Shown here: piece after piece, positions 1-8,150 of the stretch
Layout of the letters: each line of letters starts with the position of its first letter
Position numbering within the stretch: position 1 is the stretch's first letter
Assembly: GCF_001570425.1 (NCBI RefSeq)
Contig: NZ_BCSX01000018.1
Coordinates: 1 to 64,000 of the forward strand
Direction of reading: 5' to 3'
Length of the DNA: 64,000 nucleotides
Source: Mycolicibacterium brisbanense
Lineage (GTDB): Bacteria; Actinomycetota; Actinomycetes; Mycobacteriales; Mycobacteriaceae
The notes under the pieces: generated by a model
The model's input: the letters and a program-made list of their open reading frames with translations, nothing else
Database searches by the model: none
What the model was told of the DNA's origin: nothing
Program-made: the position numbers and the translations under genes

Positions 1-736
1 GCAGTACTTCGGCGGTGATTTCGACCAGGTAGCTGTCCAGCTCGCCGGTGTTCCAGTCGGCGAAGACGTCGGCGATCTGGGGCGCGGTCAGGCCGAGGGC
101 GTCGCGGAGCAGGTGGTAGGCCTCGCCGATGAGTTGCATGTCGGAGTATTCGATGCCGTTGTGCACCATTTTGACGAAGTGTCCGGCGCCGTCGGGGCCG
201 ATGTGGGTGCAGCAGGGGACGCCGTCGACGTGGGCGGAGATTTCTTCGAGCAGCGGCCCGAGGCTGGTGTAGGACTCGGCGGGGCCGCCGGGCATGATCG
301 AGGGGCCGTTGAGCGCGCCTTCTTCGCCGCCGGAGATGCCGGCGCCGACGAAGTGCAGGCCGCGTTCGCGGATGGCTTTTTCGCGGCGGATGGTGTCGGT
401 GTAGAGGGCGTTGCCGCCGTCGATGATGATGTCGCCGGGTTCCATGGCGTCGGCAAGTTCGTTGATCACGGCGTCGGTGGGGTCGCCGGCTTTGACCATG
501 ATCAGTACGCGGCGGGGTTTTTCCAGGGCGTCGAGGAATTCGGCGATGGTTTCGCTGCGTACGAAGTTGCCTTCGGAGCCGTGTTCGGCGAGCAGGGCGT
601 CGGTTTTGGCGACCGAGCGGTTGTGCAGGGCCACGGTGTAGCCGTGCCGGGCGAAGTTGCGGGCGATGTTGGAACCCATCACCGCCAGGCCCGTCACCCC
701 GATTTGAGCCGTACCGGTCGTGCCCGAGTTGGTCAT
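1..736 (-). CDS. gnd: 6-phosphogluconate dehydrogenase, N-terminal half (cut by window edge)
   Basis: Oxidatively decarboxylates 6-phosphogluconate to ribulose 5-phosphate in the cytosolic pentose phosphate pathway. About 245 codons are visible, roughly half of the usual 480-490 residues; the rest lies left of the window. The NADP Rossmann motif GLAVMGSNIARN is near residues 16-27. Further in are the family signatures GGNALYTDT, SGGEEGALNGPS and KMVHNGIEY, which carry substrate contacts and the catalytic lysine. The start is the ATG at 736. It follows the M56 peptidase gene by 62 bases on the same strand, the order known for gnd1 in M. tuberculosis (Rv1844c-Rv1846c). A blaI-M56-gnd transcript is inferred. 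Confidence 0.95.
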   Translation of the reverse strand, partial: MTNSGTTGTAQIGVTGLAVMGSNIARNFARHGYTVALHNRSVAKTDALLAEHGSEGNFVRSETIAEFLDALEKPRRVLIMVKAGDPTDAVINELADAMEPGDIIIDGGNALYTDTIRREKAIRERGLHFVGAGISGGEEGALNGPSIMPGGPAESYTSLGPLLEEISAHVDGVPCCTHIGPDGAGHFVKMVHNGIEYSDMQLIGEAYHLLRDALGLTAPQIADVFADWNTGELDSYLVEITAEVL

Positions 737-798
737 GCAGCAACCTTTCGTTGTTTTGTTATCGCAGAACGCTTTTCGACCGGGCAGCGCATCCGCGC

Positions 799-1782
799 CT
801 AACCGGCCCAACTGCTGAACAGGCGGCGCAGCTCGGTCAGCCAGGGGACGGCCACGGCGACCGTGGGGACGACGAGCACGGCGACCGCGGTCAGATAGGC
901 GGTCACCGCGAGCGGCACGCTGTTGGGTTTTCCGCCGAGGCGGCGCACACGGATCACGGTCGTGGGGCCGCCCGCGGCCATGGCACCCGACGGGGTGCGG
1001 CCCGCTGCGCACGCGACGAGGGCGCGCGCCAGGGGCGTCGGCCCGGTGGTCCGCACGGCGGCGTCATCGGCGAGTAGTTCGATCAGTAGCCGGACCGCGT
1101 CCAGGGCGCTGGCGCTGCGGACGAACCGGGGAAATGCGGCGTGCACCGCGGTGAACATCTCGAGCACCAGATCGTGGCGGGCCCGCAGATGTGCTCGTTC
1201 ATGGGTGATGATCGCGGCGATCTCACTGTCGGACAGGGTGGTCAAGGTGCCTTCGCTGACCACGACGCGGCTCCGCACGCCGGGCAGACAGTAGGCCAGC
1301 GGTTGGGCTACGTCGAGGATCCGCAGGCCACCGCGCGCGAGCGGGACGTTGATTCCCGAAGGGGTACAGACGTGGTGCGGCAGCCCGTCGCGGGACTTAC
1401 CGAGCAGGTCGACCAGCATGCGGTGATGTGCGCGCCTGCGCCGGGTGGCGATGGCCACCTGCACGACGGCGAGGCACAGCCGGGCGCCGATGAACAGCGT
1501 GACCGTGAACACCACGACGTAGGTGAGCCACAGAGGCAGGCTCAGTGCCGCGATCTCGCCGGTGATGGTGGCTGTCGGGCGGCCGTCGGGGCCGGGCACG
1601 AACAGCCGGCTCGCGATGGCGATTCCGGCCGAGAACGCCGACAGCACGGCGGCCAGCGCGATGGACTGCCACAACACGATCGCGGCCCGGGGTGCCCGCA
1701 GAGGCCAGGATGCACGTGCCAACATCGCGGGCACCGGCCCCACCAGGGCCAGCGCCACGAGTGTGAAGGCCAGCGCGGACAC
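799..1782 (-). CDS. M56 (BlaR1/MecR1-like) membrane metallopeptidase
   Basis: A 327-residue integral membrane protease. The zinc site HERAH is at residues 194-198, with a likely third ligand Glu in IELLADD near 236. Hydrophobic segments lie around residues 1-20, 35-60, 80-110 and 285-310. It starts 14 bases after the BlaI gene stop, so the two are co-transcribed. In staphylococci BlaR1 senses beta-lactam and cleaves BlaI, but this protein lacks the long penicillin-binding sensor domain (BlaR1 is about 600 residues), so any signal is unknown. It corresponds to Rv1845c, which is similarly short. The role as BlaI antirepressor is inferred from the pairing and zinc motif. Confidence 0.88.
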   Translation of the reverse strand: MSALAFTLVALALVGPVPAMLARASWPLRAPRAAIVLWQSIALAAVLSAFSAGIAIASRLFVPGPDGRPTATITGEIAALSLPLWLTYVVVFTVTLFIGARLCLAVVQVAIATRRRRAHHRMLVDLLGKSRDGLPHHVCTPSGINVPLARGGLRILDVAQPLAYCLPGVRSRVVVSEGTLTTLSDSEIAAIITHERAHLRARHDLVLEMFTAVHAAFPRFVRSASALDAVRLLIELLADDAAVRTTGPTPLARALVACAAGRTPSGAMAAGGPTTVIRVRRLGGKPNSVPLAVTAYLTAVAVLVVPTVAVAVPWLTELRRLFSSWAG

Positions 1783-1796
1783 GCCGTAAGTCTCTC

Positions 1797-2213
1797 TCAG
1801 GAGATGCTGGAATGGCCAGCCGGTGGCGGAATTCGGTCTTTGCTCTCCAACTCGGCGAGAGCCCGCCGCAGGGCTTCGGCCTCGTCCGCACCGACCCGCT
1901 CGACGAAATGAACGAGTGCGGCCCGGCGGCTGCCGGAGTCGGCGGCCTGGTCGAGGGCGTCGACCATCAGACCGGCGACCAGCTCGTCGCGGCCGTGGGT
2001 GGGCGCATAGCGATGCGCCCGATCATCGCGGTGCTGCACGACCAGGTTCTTCTTCGCCAGTCGTTGCAGCACGGTCATGATCGTCGTATAGGCCAAGTCG
2101 CGGCGGGCGGCCAGCGCCTCGTGGACTTGGCGAACCGTTTGGGGTTCGGGTGCAGACCACAGGTGGTCCATCACCTCGCGCTCCAGCTCCCCGAGGCGCG
2201 TCAGTTTCGCCAT
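1797..2213 (-). CDS. blaI: BlaI/MecI-family winged-helix repressor
   Basis: A 138-residue transcriptional repressor. Residues 8-75 have the BlaI winged helix pattern (LGELEREVMDHLW, then TVRQVHEALAARRDLAYTTI), followed by a helical dimerisation region. The family binds dyads as a dimer and is inactivated by cleavage. The start is the ATG at 2213. Three 6-bp half-sites spaced 11 bp apart lie 34-61 bp upstream, so autoregulation is likely. The M. tuberculosis homologue Rv1846c is a known BlaI-type regulator, which supports the call. Whether it also controls gnd downstream cannot be told from sequence. Confidence 0.93.
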   Translation of the reverse strand: MAKLTRLGELEREVMDHLWSAPEPQTVRQVHEALAARRDLAYTTIMTVLQRLAKKNLVVQHRDDRAHRYAPTHGRDELVAGLMVDALDQAADSGSRRAALVHFVERVGADEAEALRRALAELESKDRIPPPAGHSSIS

Positions 2214-2246
2214 GTTCCGTTCACTTCCTGAGCAGTAAAGCCAGCG

Positions 2247-2274
2247 TACTACGGCGTTACTACCGCGCGTCGTA
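2247..2274. promoter_or_regulatory. Predicted BlaI operator (three phased half-sites)
   Basis: TACTAC occurs at 2247-2252 and 2258-2263, and its near-complement GTCGTA at 2269-2274, each 11 bp apart. The last two form a 17-bp dyad with one mismatch. The element lies 34 bp upstream of the blaI ATG, where a repressor would block transcription. Assignment to BlaI is inference from position and symmetry. Confidence 0.5.
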
Positions 2275-2390
2275 TCGATTCTGCGGCGTTTGGTGGATGT
2301 CCCGCCTGCGCCGGTTAGCCCAAGGTCAGCGCATGTTCGCCGGGCCTTGTGAAACCAGTCACACCGTCTGGCACCCCTCCGCCGTGTAGA

Positions 2391-2409
2391 TATAGTAAGG
2401 CTAACCTAA
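2391..2409. promoter_or_regulatory. IdeR/DtxR iron box upstream of the iron gene
   Basis: The 19-mer TATAGTAAGGCTAACCTAA matches the known mycobacterial IdeR consensus TTAGGTTAGGCTAACCTAA at 15 of 19 positions, with the right half perfect. It ends 26 bp before the ATG at 2436, so iron-loaded IdeR would be expected to repress the next gene. Confidence 0.82.
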
Positions 2410-2435
2410 CTCAATCGGGAGCCTTGGGAGGTGTC

Positions 2436-3206
2436 ATGACGGTCGTGGTCGACGACCCCCTGATCGCGGGTATGGCAATCAGGCGGACGCTGCCGCTGCA
2501 CGAATCGAGCCGACGGTTGCGCGAGCTGTATCCGGAGTGCCCACGTGTCTACGGCGTGGCCGTGATGCGTGATCTGTCGCGGCGCCGGTGGTGGCCGCTG
2601 GAAGAGGCCGTCGGTGCCGGCCGGCTGCAGGGCATGTTCGACGCGGCCGTCGCGGAAACGGGCAACCGGGCCGCGGTGGCCCACCAGCTCGCCGCCACCC
2701 TCGCCCACGTCGTCATCGGCCGCGTGGTGCCACTGCTGGTCTTGGAGGGGCGGGCCTGGGATACCGGCCTGGAGAACCTCTGGGTGCATGTCGACTCGGA
2801 GGGGTCCATCGACTGGGTCGGAGTGGTGGATCCGCTCCTGCGCGCCCTGCCCGATGACATCCATTTCCGCGGCAGGCCCTCCCGCATTGCCGATGCGGCC
2901 CGCGACGGCATCGTGGCGCTGCCCAACGAGGCCGCGCTCACCACCTGGGTCGCCCATCGCAGTCACCGCGCGCTGGCACCGCTGTTCGACCAGTTGGTCG
3001 AGATCAGCGACGGGGCGATCTCGACCGTGGCCATGTGGCACATGGTCGGCGCCGCCGTTGTCTCCGCCGCCACGCAGGTGCCGCTGCTGTCCGGTTGCAG
3101 CGAGTTCGTCAGCATGCGGCGCGGTCAGGCGGTGCTGGACGCGCTGGCGGGGTTCGGCCTGCCGGTTCGCGGGGCGGGTCGGGCAGGGAAGGTCTTGCTT
3201 AATTAG
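2436..3206 (+). CDS. Putative siderophore/iron-utilisation protein (FhuF/IucA-C-terminal-like)
   Basis: A 256-residue soluble protein that looks most like the iron-reductase (FhuF, or IucA/IucC C-terminal) group: PLLVLEGRAWDTGLENLWVH resembles the central part of those proteins, and the helical middle ends in AMWHMVGAAVV. Classical FhuF proteins end in a cysteine cluster that holds a 2Fe-2S centre. That cluster is absent here; the only cysteines are in YPECP and SGCSEF. The start is the ATG at 2436, not the in-frame codons further upstream, because the iron box lies between. Iron control is strongly supported; the enzymatic role is a guess. No siderophore gene is adjacent. Confidence 0.6.
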   Translation: MTVVVDDPLIAGMAIRRTLPLHESSRRLRELYPECPRVYGVAVMRDLSRRRWWPLEEAVGAGRLQGMFDAAVAETGNRAAVAHQLAATLAHVVIGRVVPLLVLEGRAWDTGLENLWVHVDSEGSIDWVGVVDPLLRALPDDIHFRGRPSRIADAARDGIVALPNEAALTTWVAHRSHRALAPLFDQLVEISDGAISTVAMWHMVGAAVVSAATQVPLLSGCSEFVSMRRGQAVLDALAGFGLPVRGAGRAGKVLLN

Positions 3207-3221
3207 GGCAGCCTTGCCTAT
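3203..3221. promoter_or_regulatory. Second, weaker iron-box-like sequence overlapping a stop codon
   Basis: TTAGGGCAGCCTTGCCTAT matches the IdeR consensus at 13 of 19 positions and includes the TAG stop (3204-3206) of the iron gene. It sits 142 bp upstream of the thioesterase gene, with a strong hairpin between, so its target is unclear. Confidence 0.35.
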
Positions 3222-3289
3222 TATTTGATGGCGAGCTAACGGACCGCGCCGGAGTCCTGAGGGCTGCAGAGACCCCCGGTCCACTCGAA

Positions 3290-3324
3290 GGGCGGGTCCC
3301 GCGCGAATTGCGCGGGACCCGCCC
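3290..3324. terminator. Perfect 15-bp hairpin terminator
   Basis: Arms 3290-3304 and 3310-3324 are exact reverse complements with a five-base loop (GAATT). It lies 84 bp after the iron gene stop and is followed by CTTCTTTG rather than a clean T run, as usual for mycobacterial terminators. It separates the iron gene from the thioesterase/urease genes. Confidence 0.75.
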
Positions 3325-3362
3325 GCTTCTTTGCGCCGATCGGCCGTGTAGACACAAGGACT

Positions 3363-3767
3363 GTGACCACAGATGTGCCCGAGGGCCTCGGCAAGGGATT
3401 CGACAGCGTCATCGGCCTGAAGTACGTCGAACTGAGTCCCGACGGCGGTCGGGCCCAGCTGACCATCACCGACGAGCTGCTGCAGCCGTGGGGGATCATG
3501 CACGGCGGTGTCTACTGCGCGATCGTCGAGAGCCTGGCAAGCGTGTCAGCCCACGTCTGGCTCTCCGAGCACGGCGGGGGAACCGTCGTCGGCGTCAACA
3601 ACAACACCGACTTTCTGCGGGCAATCGGATCGGGCACTGTCACAGCGGTTTCCACGCCGATTCACAGGGGCCGCCGCCAGCAGCTGTGGCTGATCACCAT
3701 CACCGACGAGAACGGCAAGCTCGTGGCCCGCGGCCAGGTGCGGCTGCAGAACCTCCCGGCGGAGTAG
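3363..3767 (+). CDS. PaaI-family hotdog-fold thioesterase
   Basis: A 134-residue single hotdog domain, the normal length for PaaI-type acyl-CoA thioesterases. The motif GIMHGGVYCAIVES (residues 45-58) carries the HGG turn and the acidic residue (E56) expected at the active site. The start is a GTG at 3363 with AAGGA six bases upstream. The homologue Rv1847 also sits just before ureA, so the pairing is conserved. The gap to ureA is 53 bases. The substrate is unknown; nothing links it to urea metabolism except position. Confidence 0.85.
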   Translation: MTTDVPEGLGKGFDSVIGLKYVELSPDGGRAQLTITDELLQPWGIMHGGVYCAIVESLASVSAHVWLSEHGGGTVVGVNNNTDFLRAIGSGTVTAVSTPIHRGRRQQLWLITITDENGKLVARGQVRLQNLPAE

Positions 3768-3820
3768 CCCGAAGTCGCGTGCGCTGCTGACTCGCGCGTG
3801 TCGTGGCAGTATCGCGCTCT

Positions 3821-4123
3821 ATGCGATTGACCCCGCACGAGACCGACCGGCTGCTGCTGTCCTATGCCGCCGAACTGGCTCGGCGCCGACAAGCCCGCGG
3901 GCTGCGGCTCAATCACCCGGAAGCTGTCGCGGTGATCACCGATCACCTGCTGGAAGGTGCGCGTGACGGGCGCACGGTCGCCGAGCTCATGGTCAGTGGC
4001 CGCGCCGTGCTCAGCCGCGACGACGTGATGGAGGGGGTGCCGGAGATGCTCGACGAAGTCCAGGTGGAGGCCACGTTCCCGGACGGCACCAAGCTGGTCA
4101 CTGTTCACCACCCGATCGGCTGA
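3821..4123 (+). CDS. ureA: Urease gamma subunit
   Basis: A 100-residue structural subunit of the nickel urease that hydrolyses urea to ammonia and carbamate. The family pattern runs throughout: [13 protein letters not shown] at the start, [21 protein letters not shown] in the middle and the ending [15 protein letters not shown]. Length matches other UreA proteins. No clear ribosome site precedes the ATG at 3821. It opens the cluster ureA-B-C-F-G-D. ureE is absent, as is usual in mycobacteria. Confidence 0.98.
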   Translation: MRLTPHETDRLLLSYAAELARRRQARGLRLNHPEAVAVITDHLLEGARDGRTVAELMVSGRAVLSRDDVMEGVPEMLDEVQVEATFPDGTKLVTVHHPIG

Positions 4124-4128
4124 CGACG

Positions 4129-4446
4129 ATGATCCCGGGAGAGATCGTCTTCGGAGACGGACCCATCACCATCAACGCCGACTCCGTGCGCCGCACCATC
4201 GACGTCGTCAACACCGGGGACCGCCCGGTGCAGGTCGGCAGCCACGTACATCTGCCGCAGGCCAACGCTGCGCTGGATTTCGACCGCGAAGCGGCCTACG
4301 GCCATCGCCTCGACATTCCGGCCGGTACCGCGGTTCGGTTCGAACCCGGTGTGCTGCAGCGTGTCTCATTGGTCCCGCTGGCCGGGTCCCGCGAGGTGCA
4401 CGGCATCACCCTGAACCCGCCGGGGAGATTGGACGCGACCCGATGA
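4129..4446 (+). CDS. ureB: Urease beta subunit
   Basis: A 105-residue subunit that begins five bases after ureA. It starts with the signature [16 protein letters not shown] and contains [22 protein letters not shown], the segment that packs against the alpha subunit. Together with UreA and UreC it forms the (alpha-beta-gamma)3 core enzyme. Its last codons overlap the ureC start by four bases (ATGA), so translation is coupled. Confidence 0.98.
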   Translation: MIPGEIVFGDGPITINADSVRRTIDVVNTGDRPVQVGSHVHLPQANAALDFDREAAYGHRLDIPAGTAVRFEPGVLQRVSLVPLAGSREVHGITLNPPGRLDATR

Positions 4447-6164
4447 GCGAGCTGAGCCGGGCGCGTTACGCCGCGCTGTTCGGGCCGACGACCGGAGACC
4501 GGATCCGGCTGGCCGACACCGACCTGTTCGTCGAGATCACCGAAGACCGCAGCGGCGGACCGGGATTCGCCGGTGACGAAGCGGTATTCGGTGGCGGCAA
4601 GGTGTTGCGCGAATCGATGGGCCAGGCCCGCGTCACGCGCGCCGACGGCGCCCCGGACACCGTCATCACGGGCGCGGTGATCATCGACCACTGGGGAATC
4701 ATCAAGGCCGACATCGGCATCCGTGACGGCCGCATCGCCGCCATCGGAAAGGCCGGCAATCCCGACATCATGTCCGGAGTCCATCCGGACCTGGTGGTCG
4801 GCCCGTCCACCGAGATCATCGCGGGCAACGGGCGCATCGTCACCGCAGGCGCCATCGACTGTCACGTGCATCTGATCTGCCCGCAGATCATGGCCGAGGC
4901 GCTCGGCGGCGGCATCACCACGATCGTCGCGGGTGGCACCGGCCCGGCCGAGGGCAGCAAGGCCACCACCGTCACACCGGGCGCCTGGCATCTGGCCCGC
5001 ATGCTCGAGGCGCTCGACGGCTGGCCGCTCAACGTGGCGCTGCTGGGCAAGGGCAACACCGTCAGCGCCGAGGCCATGTGGGAGCAATTGCGCGGCGGGG
5101 CAGCGGGTTTCAAGCTCCACGAGGATTGGGGCACCACCCCGGCGGCCATCGATGCCTGCCTCACGGTGGCCGACGCCGCGGGTGTGCAGGCCAATATCCA
5201 CACCGACACCCTCAACGAGGCCGGTTTCGTAGAGGACACGCTGGCCGCGATCAAGGGCCGCGCCATCCACGCGTACCACACCGAGGGTGCGGGCGGCGGG
5301 CACGCACCCGACATCATCACCGTCGCCGGTCACCCCAATGTGCTGCCCAGTTCCACCAATCCGACGCGGCCGCACACCGTCAACACCCTCGACGAACACC
5401 TCGACATGCTGATGGTCTGCCACCACCTCAACCCCAGCGTGCCGGAGGATCTGGCGTTCGCGGAAAGCCGCATCCGGCCCTCGACCATCGCCGCCGAGGA
5501 TCTGCTGCACGACATCGGCGCCATCTCGATGATCGGCAGCGACGCGCAAGCCATGGGCCGCGTCGGGGAAGTGGTGCTGCGCACGTGGCAGACCGCGCAT
5601 GTGATGAAGCGGCGGCGCGGCCCACTGGCAGGCGACGGCGCCGCGGACAACTTCCGGGCCCGCCGCTACGTCGCGAAATACACCATCTGCCCGGCGATCG
5701 CGCACGGGATGGACGACGAGATCGGCTCGGTCGAGGTGGGCAAGCTCGCCGATCTGGTGTTGTGGGACCCGGCCTTCTTCGGGGTCCGGCCGCACGCCGT
5801 GCTCAAGGGCGGGATGATCGCCTGGGCGGCGATGGGCGATGCCAACGCCTCGATCCCGACACCGCAACCGGTGCTGCCGCGGCCCATGTTCGGCGCCGCC
5901 CCCGCGGCCGCGGCCGCCACGTCACTGCACTTCGTCTCACCCCAGGCCATCGCGGACGGACTGGCCGAGCGGCTCGATGTCCGGCGAAAACTGGCCGCCG
6001 TCAAGAACGTTCGGGGTATCGGCAAGGCAGACATGCCGCTCAACGATGCGTTGCCACGCATCGAGGTGGATCCCGATACGTTCACGGTGCGCATCGACGG
6101 CGAGGTGTGGCAGGAGCAGCCCGCCGCCGAACTGCCGATGGCCCAGCGGTACTTCCTGTTCTGA
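4443..6164 (+). CDS. ureC: Urease alpha (catalytic) subunit
   Basis: A 573-residue amidohydrolase that holds the two nickel ions. Visible active-site elements are the HVH ligands at residues 141 and 143, the carbamylated lysine in GFKLHEDWG (K224), and the mobile flap [13 protein letters not shown] with its cysteine and histidine, followed by [15 protein letters not shown]. Length is typical for UreC. The gene overlaps ureB by four bases. Maturation needs UreF, UreG and UreD, encoded directly downstream. No nickel importer is in the window. Confidence 0.99.
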   Translation: MSELSRARYAALFGPTTGDRIRLADTDLFVEITEDRSGGPGFAGDEAVFGGGKVLRESMGQARVTRADGAPDTVITGAVIIDHWGIIKADIGIRDGRIAAIGKAGNPDIMSGVHPDLVVGPSTEIIAGNGRIVTAGAIDCHVHLICPQIMAEALGGGITTIVAGGTGPAEGSKATTVTPGAWHLARMLEALDGWPLNVALLGKGNTVSAEAMWEQLRGGAAGFKLHEDWGTTPAAIDACLTVADAAGVQANIHTDTLNEAGFVEDTLAAIKGRAIHAYHTEGAGGGHAPDIITVAGHPNVLPSSTNPTRPHTVNTLDEHLDMLMVCHHLNPSVPEDLAFAESRIRPSTIAAEDLLHDIGAISMIGSDAQAMGRVGEVVLRTWQTAHVMKRRRGPLAGDGAADNFRARRYVAKYTICPAIAHGMDDEIGSVEVGKLADLVLWDPAFFGVRPHAVLKGGMIAWAAMGDANASIPTPQPVLPRPMFGAAPAAAAATSLHFVSPQAIADGLAERLDVRRKLAAVKNVRGIGKADMPLNDALPRIEVDPDTFTVRIDGEVWQEQPAAELPMAQRYFLF

Positions 6165-6178
6165 TCGGGCGTACGGAA

Positions 6179-6814
6179 ATGACCGGTCTGGCAACGCTGT
6201 TGACGCTCTCGGATTCCCGCCTACCCACTGGCGGGCACGTGCACTCGGGTGGTGTCGAGGAGGCCGTGGCCAGCGGGTTGCTCAGCGACGTCGGATCGGT
6301 GGGGGCGTACCTTGTGCGGCGGATCCGCAGTCACGGCCTGGTGACGGCCTCACTGGCTGTCGCAGTCCGTACCGGTGTGCTCGACGCTTGTGCGGCCGAC
6401 GCCGAAACCGACGCGCGCACACCGGCTCCGGCGTCCCGCGCGGCGTCGCGCGCGCAGGGTCGGGGACTGGTCCGGTTGGCCCGGCGGGTGTGGCCCGAGC
6501 ACGGCTGGGACACTCTGGGTACCCGGCCGCATCTCGCCGTCGCCGCCGGATCAGTCGGCGCCGCAGCGGATCTGACCCCTGAGCAGACAGCGCTCTCAGT
6601 CGTCTACACCACGATGACCGGGTCGGCCACCGCTGCCCAACGACTGCTCGCACTGGACCCCGGTGATGTCGCGGCGCTCACCTTCACACTGTCCGGGCTG
6701 TGTGAAACCATCGCCGCGGCGGCCGCCGCGGGTCTGGCCGATCTGTCCGACCCGCTCCTGGATGTGCTTGCCCAGCAACACGCCGAGCGCGAGCGACCAC
6801 TGTTCGTCTCCTGA
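6179..6814 (+). CDS. ureF: Urease accessory protein UreF
   Basis: A 211-residue helical chaperone that joins UreD and UreG on apo-urease during nickel insertion. The N-terminus has the family pattern [21 protein letters not shown]. The middle is Ala/Arg-rich. The ATG at 6179 lies 14 bases after the ureC stop. UreF proteins are poorly conserved, so the call relies on the N-terminal motif and position between ureC and ureG. Confidence 0.95.
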   Translation: MTGLATLLTLSDSRLPTGGHVHSGGVEEAVASGLLSDVGSVGAYLVRRIRSHGLVTASLAVAVRTGVLDACAADAETDARTPAPASRAASRAQGRGLVRLARRVWPEHGWDTLGTRPHLAVAAGSVGAAADLTPEQTALSVVYTTMTGSATAAQRLLALDPGDVAALTFTLSGLCETIAAAAAAGLADLSDPLLDVLAQQHAERERPLFVS

Positions 6815-6831
6815 GAGGGGAAGCCGCAACC

Positions 6832-7512
6832 ATGCCACCACATGTCATCGACGGTGAACCGCATACGCATTCACCCCGGCCCAAGCGGGTGCGACAGCCA
6901 GGCGAGCCGTTGCGCATCGGTATCGGCGGGCCGGTCGGTTCCGGTAAGACCGCACTGGTGGCCGCGTTGTGCCGGCAGCTGCGCGACGAGCTGTCGCTGG
7001 CCGTGCTGACCAACGACATCTACACCACCGAGGACGCGGATTTCCTGCGCAGACACGCGGTATTGCCCGACGAGCGGATCGCCGCGGTGCAGACCGGCGG
7101 ATGCCCGCACACCGCGATCCGCGATGACATCACCGCCAACCTCGACGCCATCGACGATCTGATCGACGCGAATCCCGGTCTGGACCTGATCCTGGTCGAG
7201 TCCGGCGGCGACAACCTCACCGCGACGTTCTCCTCGGGTCTGGTGGATGTCCAGATCTTCGTCGTCGACGTCGCAGGCGGCGACAAGGTCCCGCGCAAGG
7301 GCGGCCCTGGGGTGACCTTCTCGGATCTGTTGGTGGTCAACAAGACTGATCTGGCCCCGCTGGTCGGGGCCGATCTCGACGTCATGCGCACCGACGCCGC
7401 CAGGGTTCGCGAGGATCGCCCCACGGTGCTGATCTCACTGACCGACGATCCGTCGGCCGGTCCGGTACTGACCTGGGTACGGGAGCAGTTGGCGCTCGCG
7501 CAGACGGTGTGA
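6832..7512 (+). CDS. ureG: Urease accessory GTPase UreG
   Basis: A 226-residue SIMIBI-class GTPase that delivers nickel to apo-urease. The P-loop GPVGSGKT is at residues 33-40, the metal-binding Cys-Pro-His of [12 protein letters not shown] follows, and [12 protein letters not shown] provides the guanine-specificity motif NKTD. The N-terminus has a few histidines ([10 protein letters not shown]), as in other mycobacterial UreG. A ribosome site GAGAGGGGAAG precedes the ATG. The stop overlaps the ureD ATG by one base (TGATG). Confidence 0.98.
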   Translation: MPPHVIDGEPHTHSPRPKRVRQPGEPLRIGIGGPVGSGKTALVAALCRQLRDELSLAVLTNDIYTTEDADFLRRHAVLPDERIAAVQTGGCPHTAIRDDITANLDAIDDLIDANPGLDLILVESGGDNLTATFSSGLVDVQIFVVDVAGGDKVPRKGGPGVTFSDLLVVNKTDLAPLVGADLDVMRTDAARVREDRPTVLISLTDDPSAGPVLTWVREQLALAQTV

Positions 7513-8147
7513 TGCGGGCGTGCATCGTCGTCATCGCGCGCCCGGGCCGGCTGGCGCGCATCGAGGGCAGTGACGGCATCGCGGGCCGGCACACCGAACC
7601 GGACACCGTGCATCTGGTGTCGACGGCCGCCACCCCGCTCGGCGGAGACTCGCTGAAGGTGCGGCTGGTGGTCGAGCCCGGCGCGCGGCTGCGCATCCGT
7701 ACCGTCGCGGCCGCGGTGACCCTGCCCGGTGTGCGCACCGACCACTCGACCGCGTGGTGGGACATCGAGAACGCCGGCGACCTCGATCTCGATCCGCAAC
7801 CGACGGTCGTCGCAGGTGGCTCCAGCCACGACACCGCCGTGCGGATCCGGCTCGCGGACACCGCGCGACTGCGATTACGGGAACGCGTCCAGATCGGCCG
7901 CAGCGGGGAACGCGACGGATTCTGGTCGGGAACACTGTCCGCCGATGTCGGTGCGACGCCGCTGCTGCGGCACCGCGTCGAGCTGGGCAGCGGGGCCGTC
8001 GGTGATGACACCCTTGCCGCACCTCGCGCGTGCATCAGCGAACTGCGTTACCCCGCACGGTCTTTCGAAACGGACGGAACGGTTCTGGAACTCGCACGCG
8101 GCGGCAGCCTGGCCACCTGGCAAGGTGACCGGCTGCCTGCCGGCTAG
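7512..8147 (+). CDS. ureD: Urease accessory protein UreD
   Basis: A 211-residue beta-rich scaffold (UreD/UreH) that carries nickel from UreG to the active site. The family features are the early TVHLVSTAATPLGGDSL segment, followed by RLVVEPGARLRIRTVAA. I chose the ATG at 7512, which overlaps the ureG stop, over the GTG immediately before it. It is the last gene of the urease cluster and ends three bases from the convergent ndh gene. Confidence 0.95.
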   Translation: MRACIVVIARPGRLARIEGSDGIAGRHTEPDTVHLVSTAATPLGGDSLKVRLVVEPGARLRIRTVAAAVTLPGVRTDHSTAWWDIENAGDLDLDPQPTVVAGGSSHDTAVRIRLADTARLRLRERVQIGRSGERDGFWSGTLSADVGATPLLRHRVELGSGAVGDDTLAAPRACISELRYPARSFETDGTVLELARGGSLATWQGDRLPAG

Positions 8148-8150
8148 GTG

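Noticed and set aside
5078..6814. 578-codon frame starting inside ureC and running into ureF
   Set aside because: Only the last 211 codons, from 6179, are UreF; the earlier part is an out-of-frame reading of ureC.
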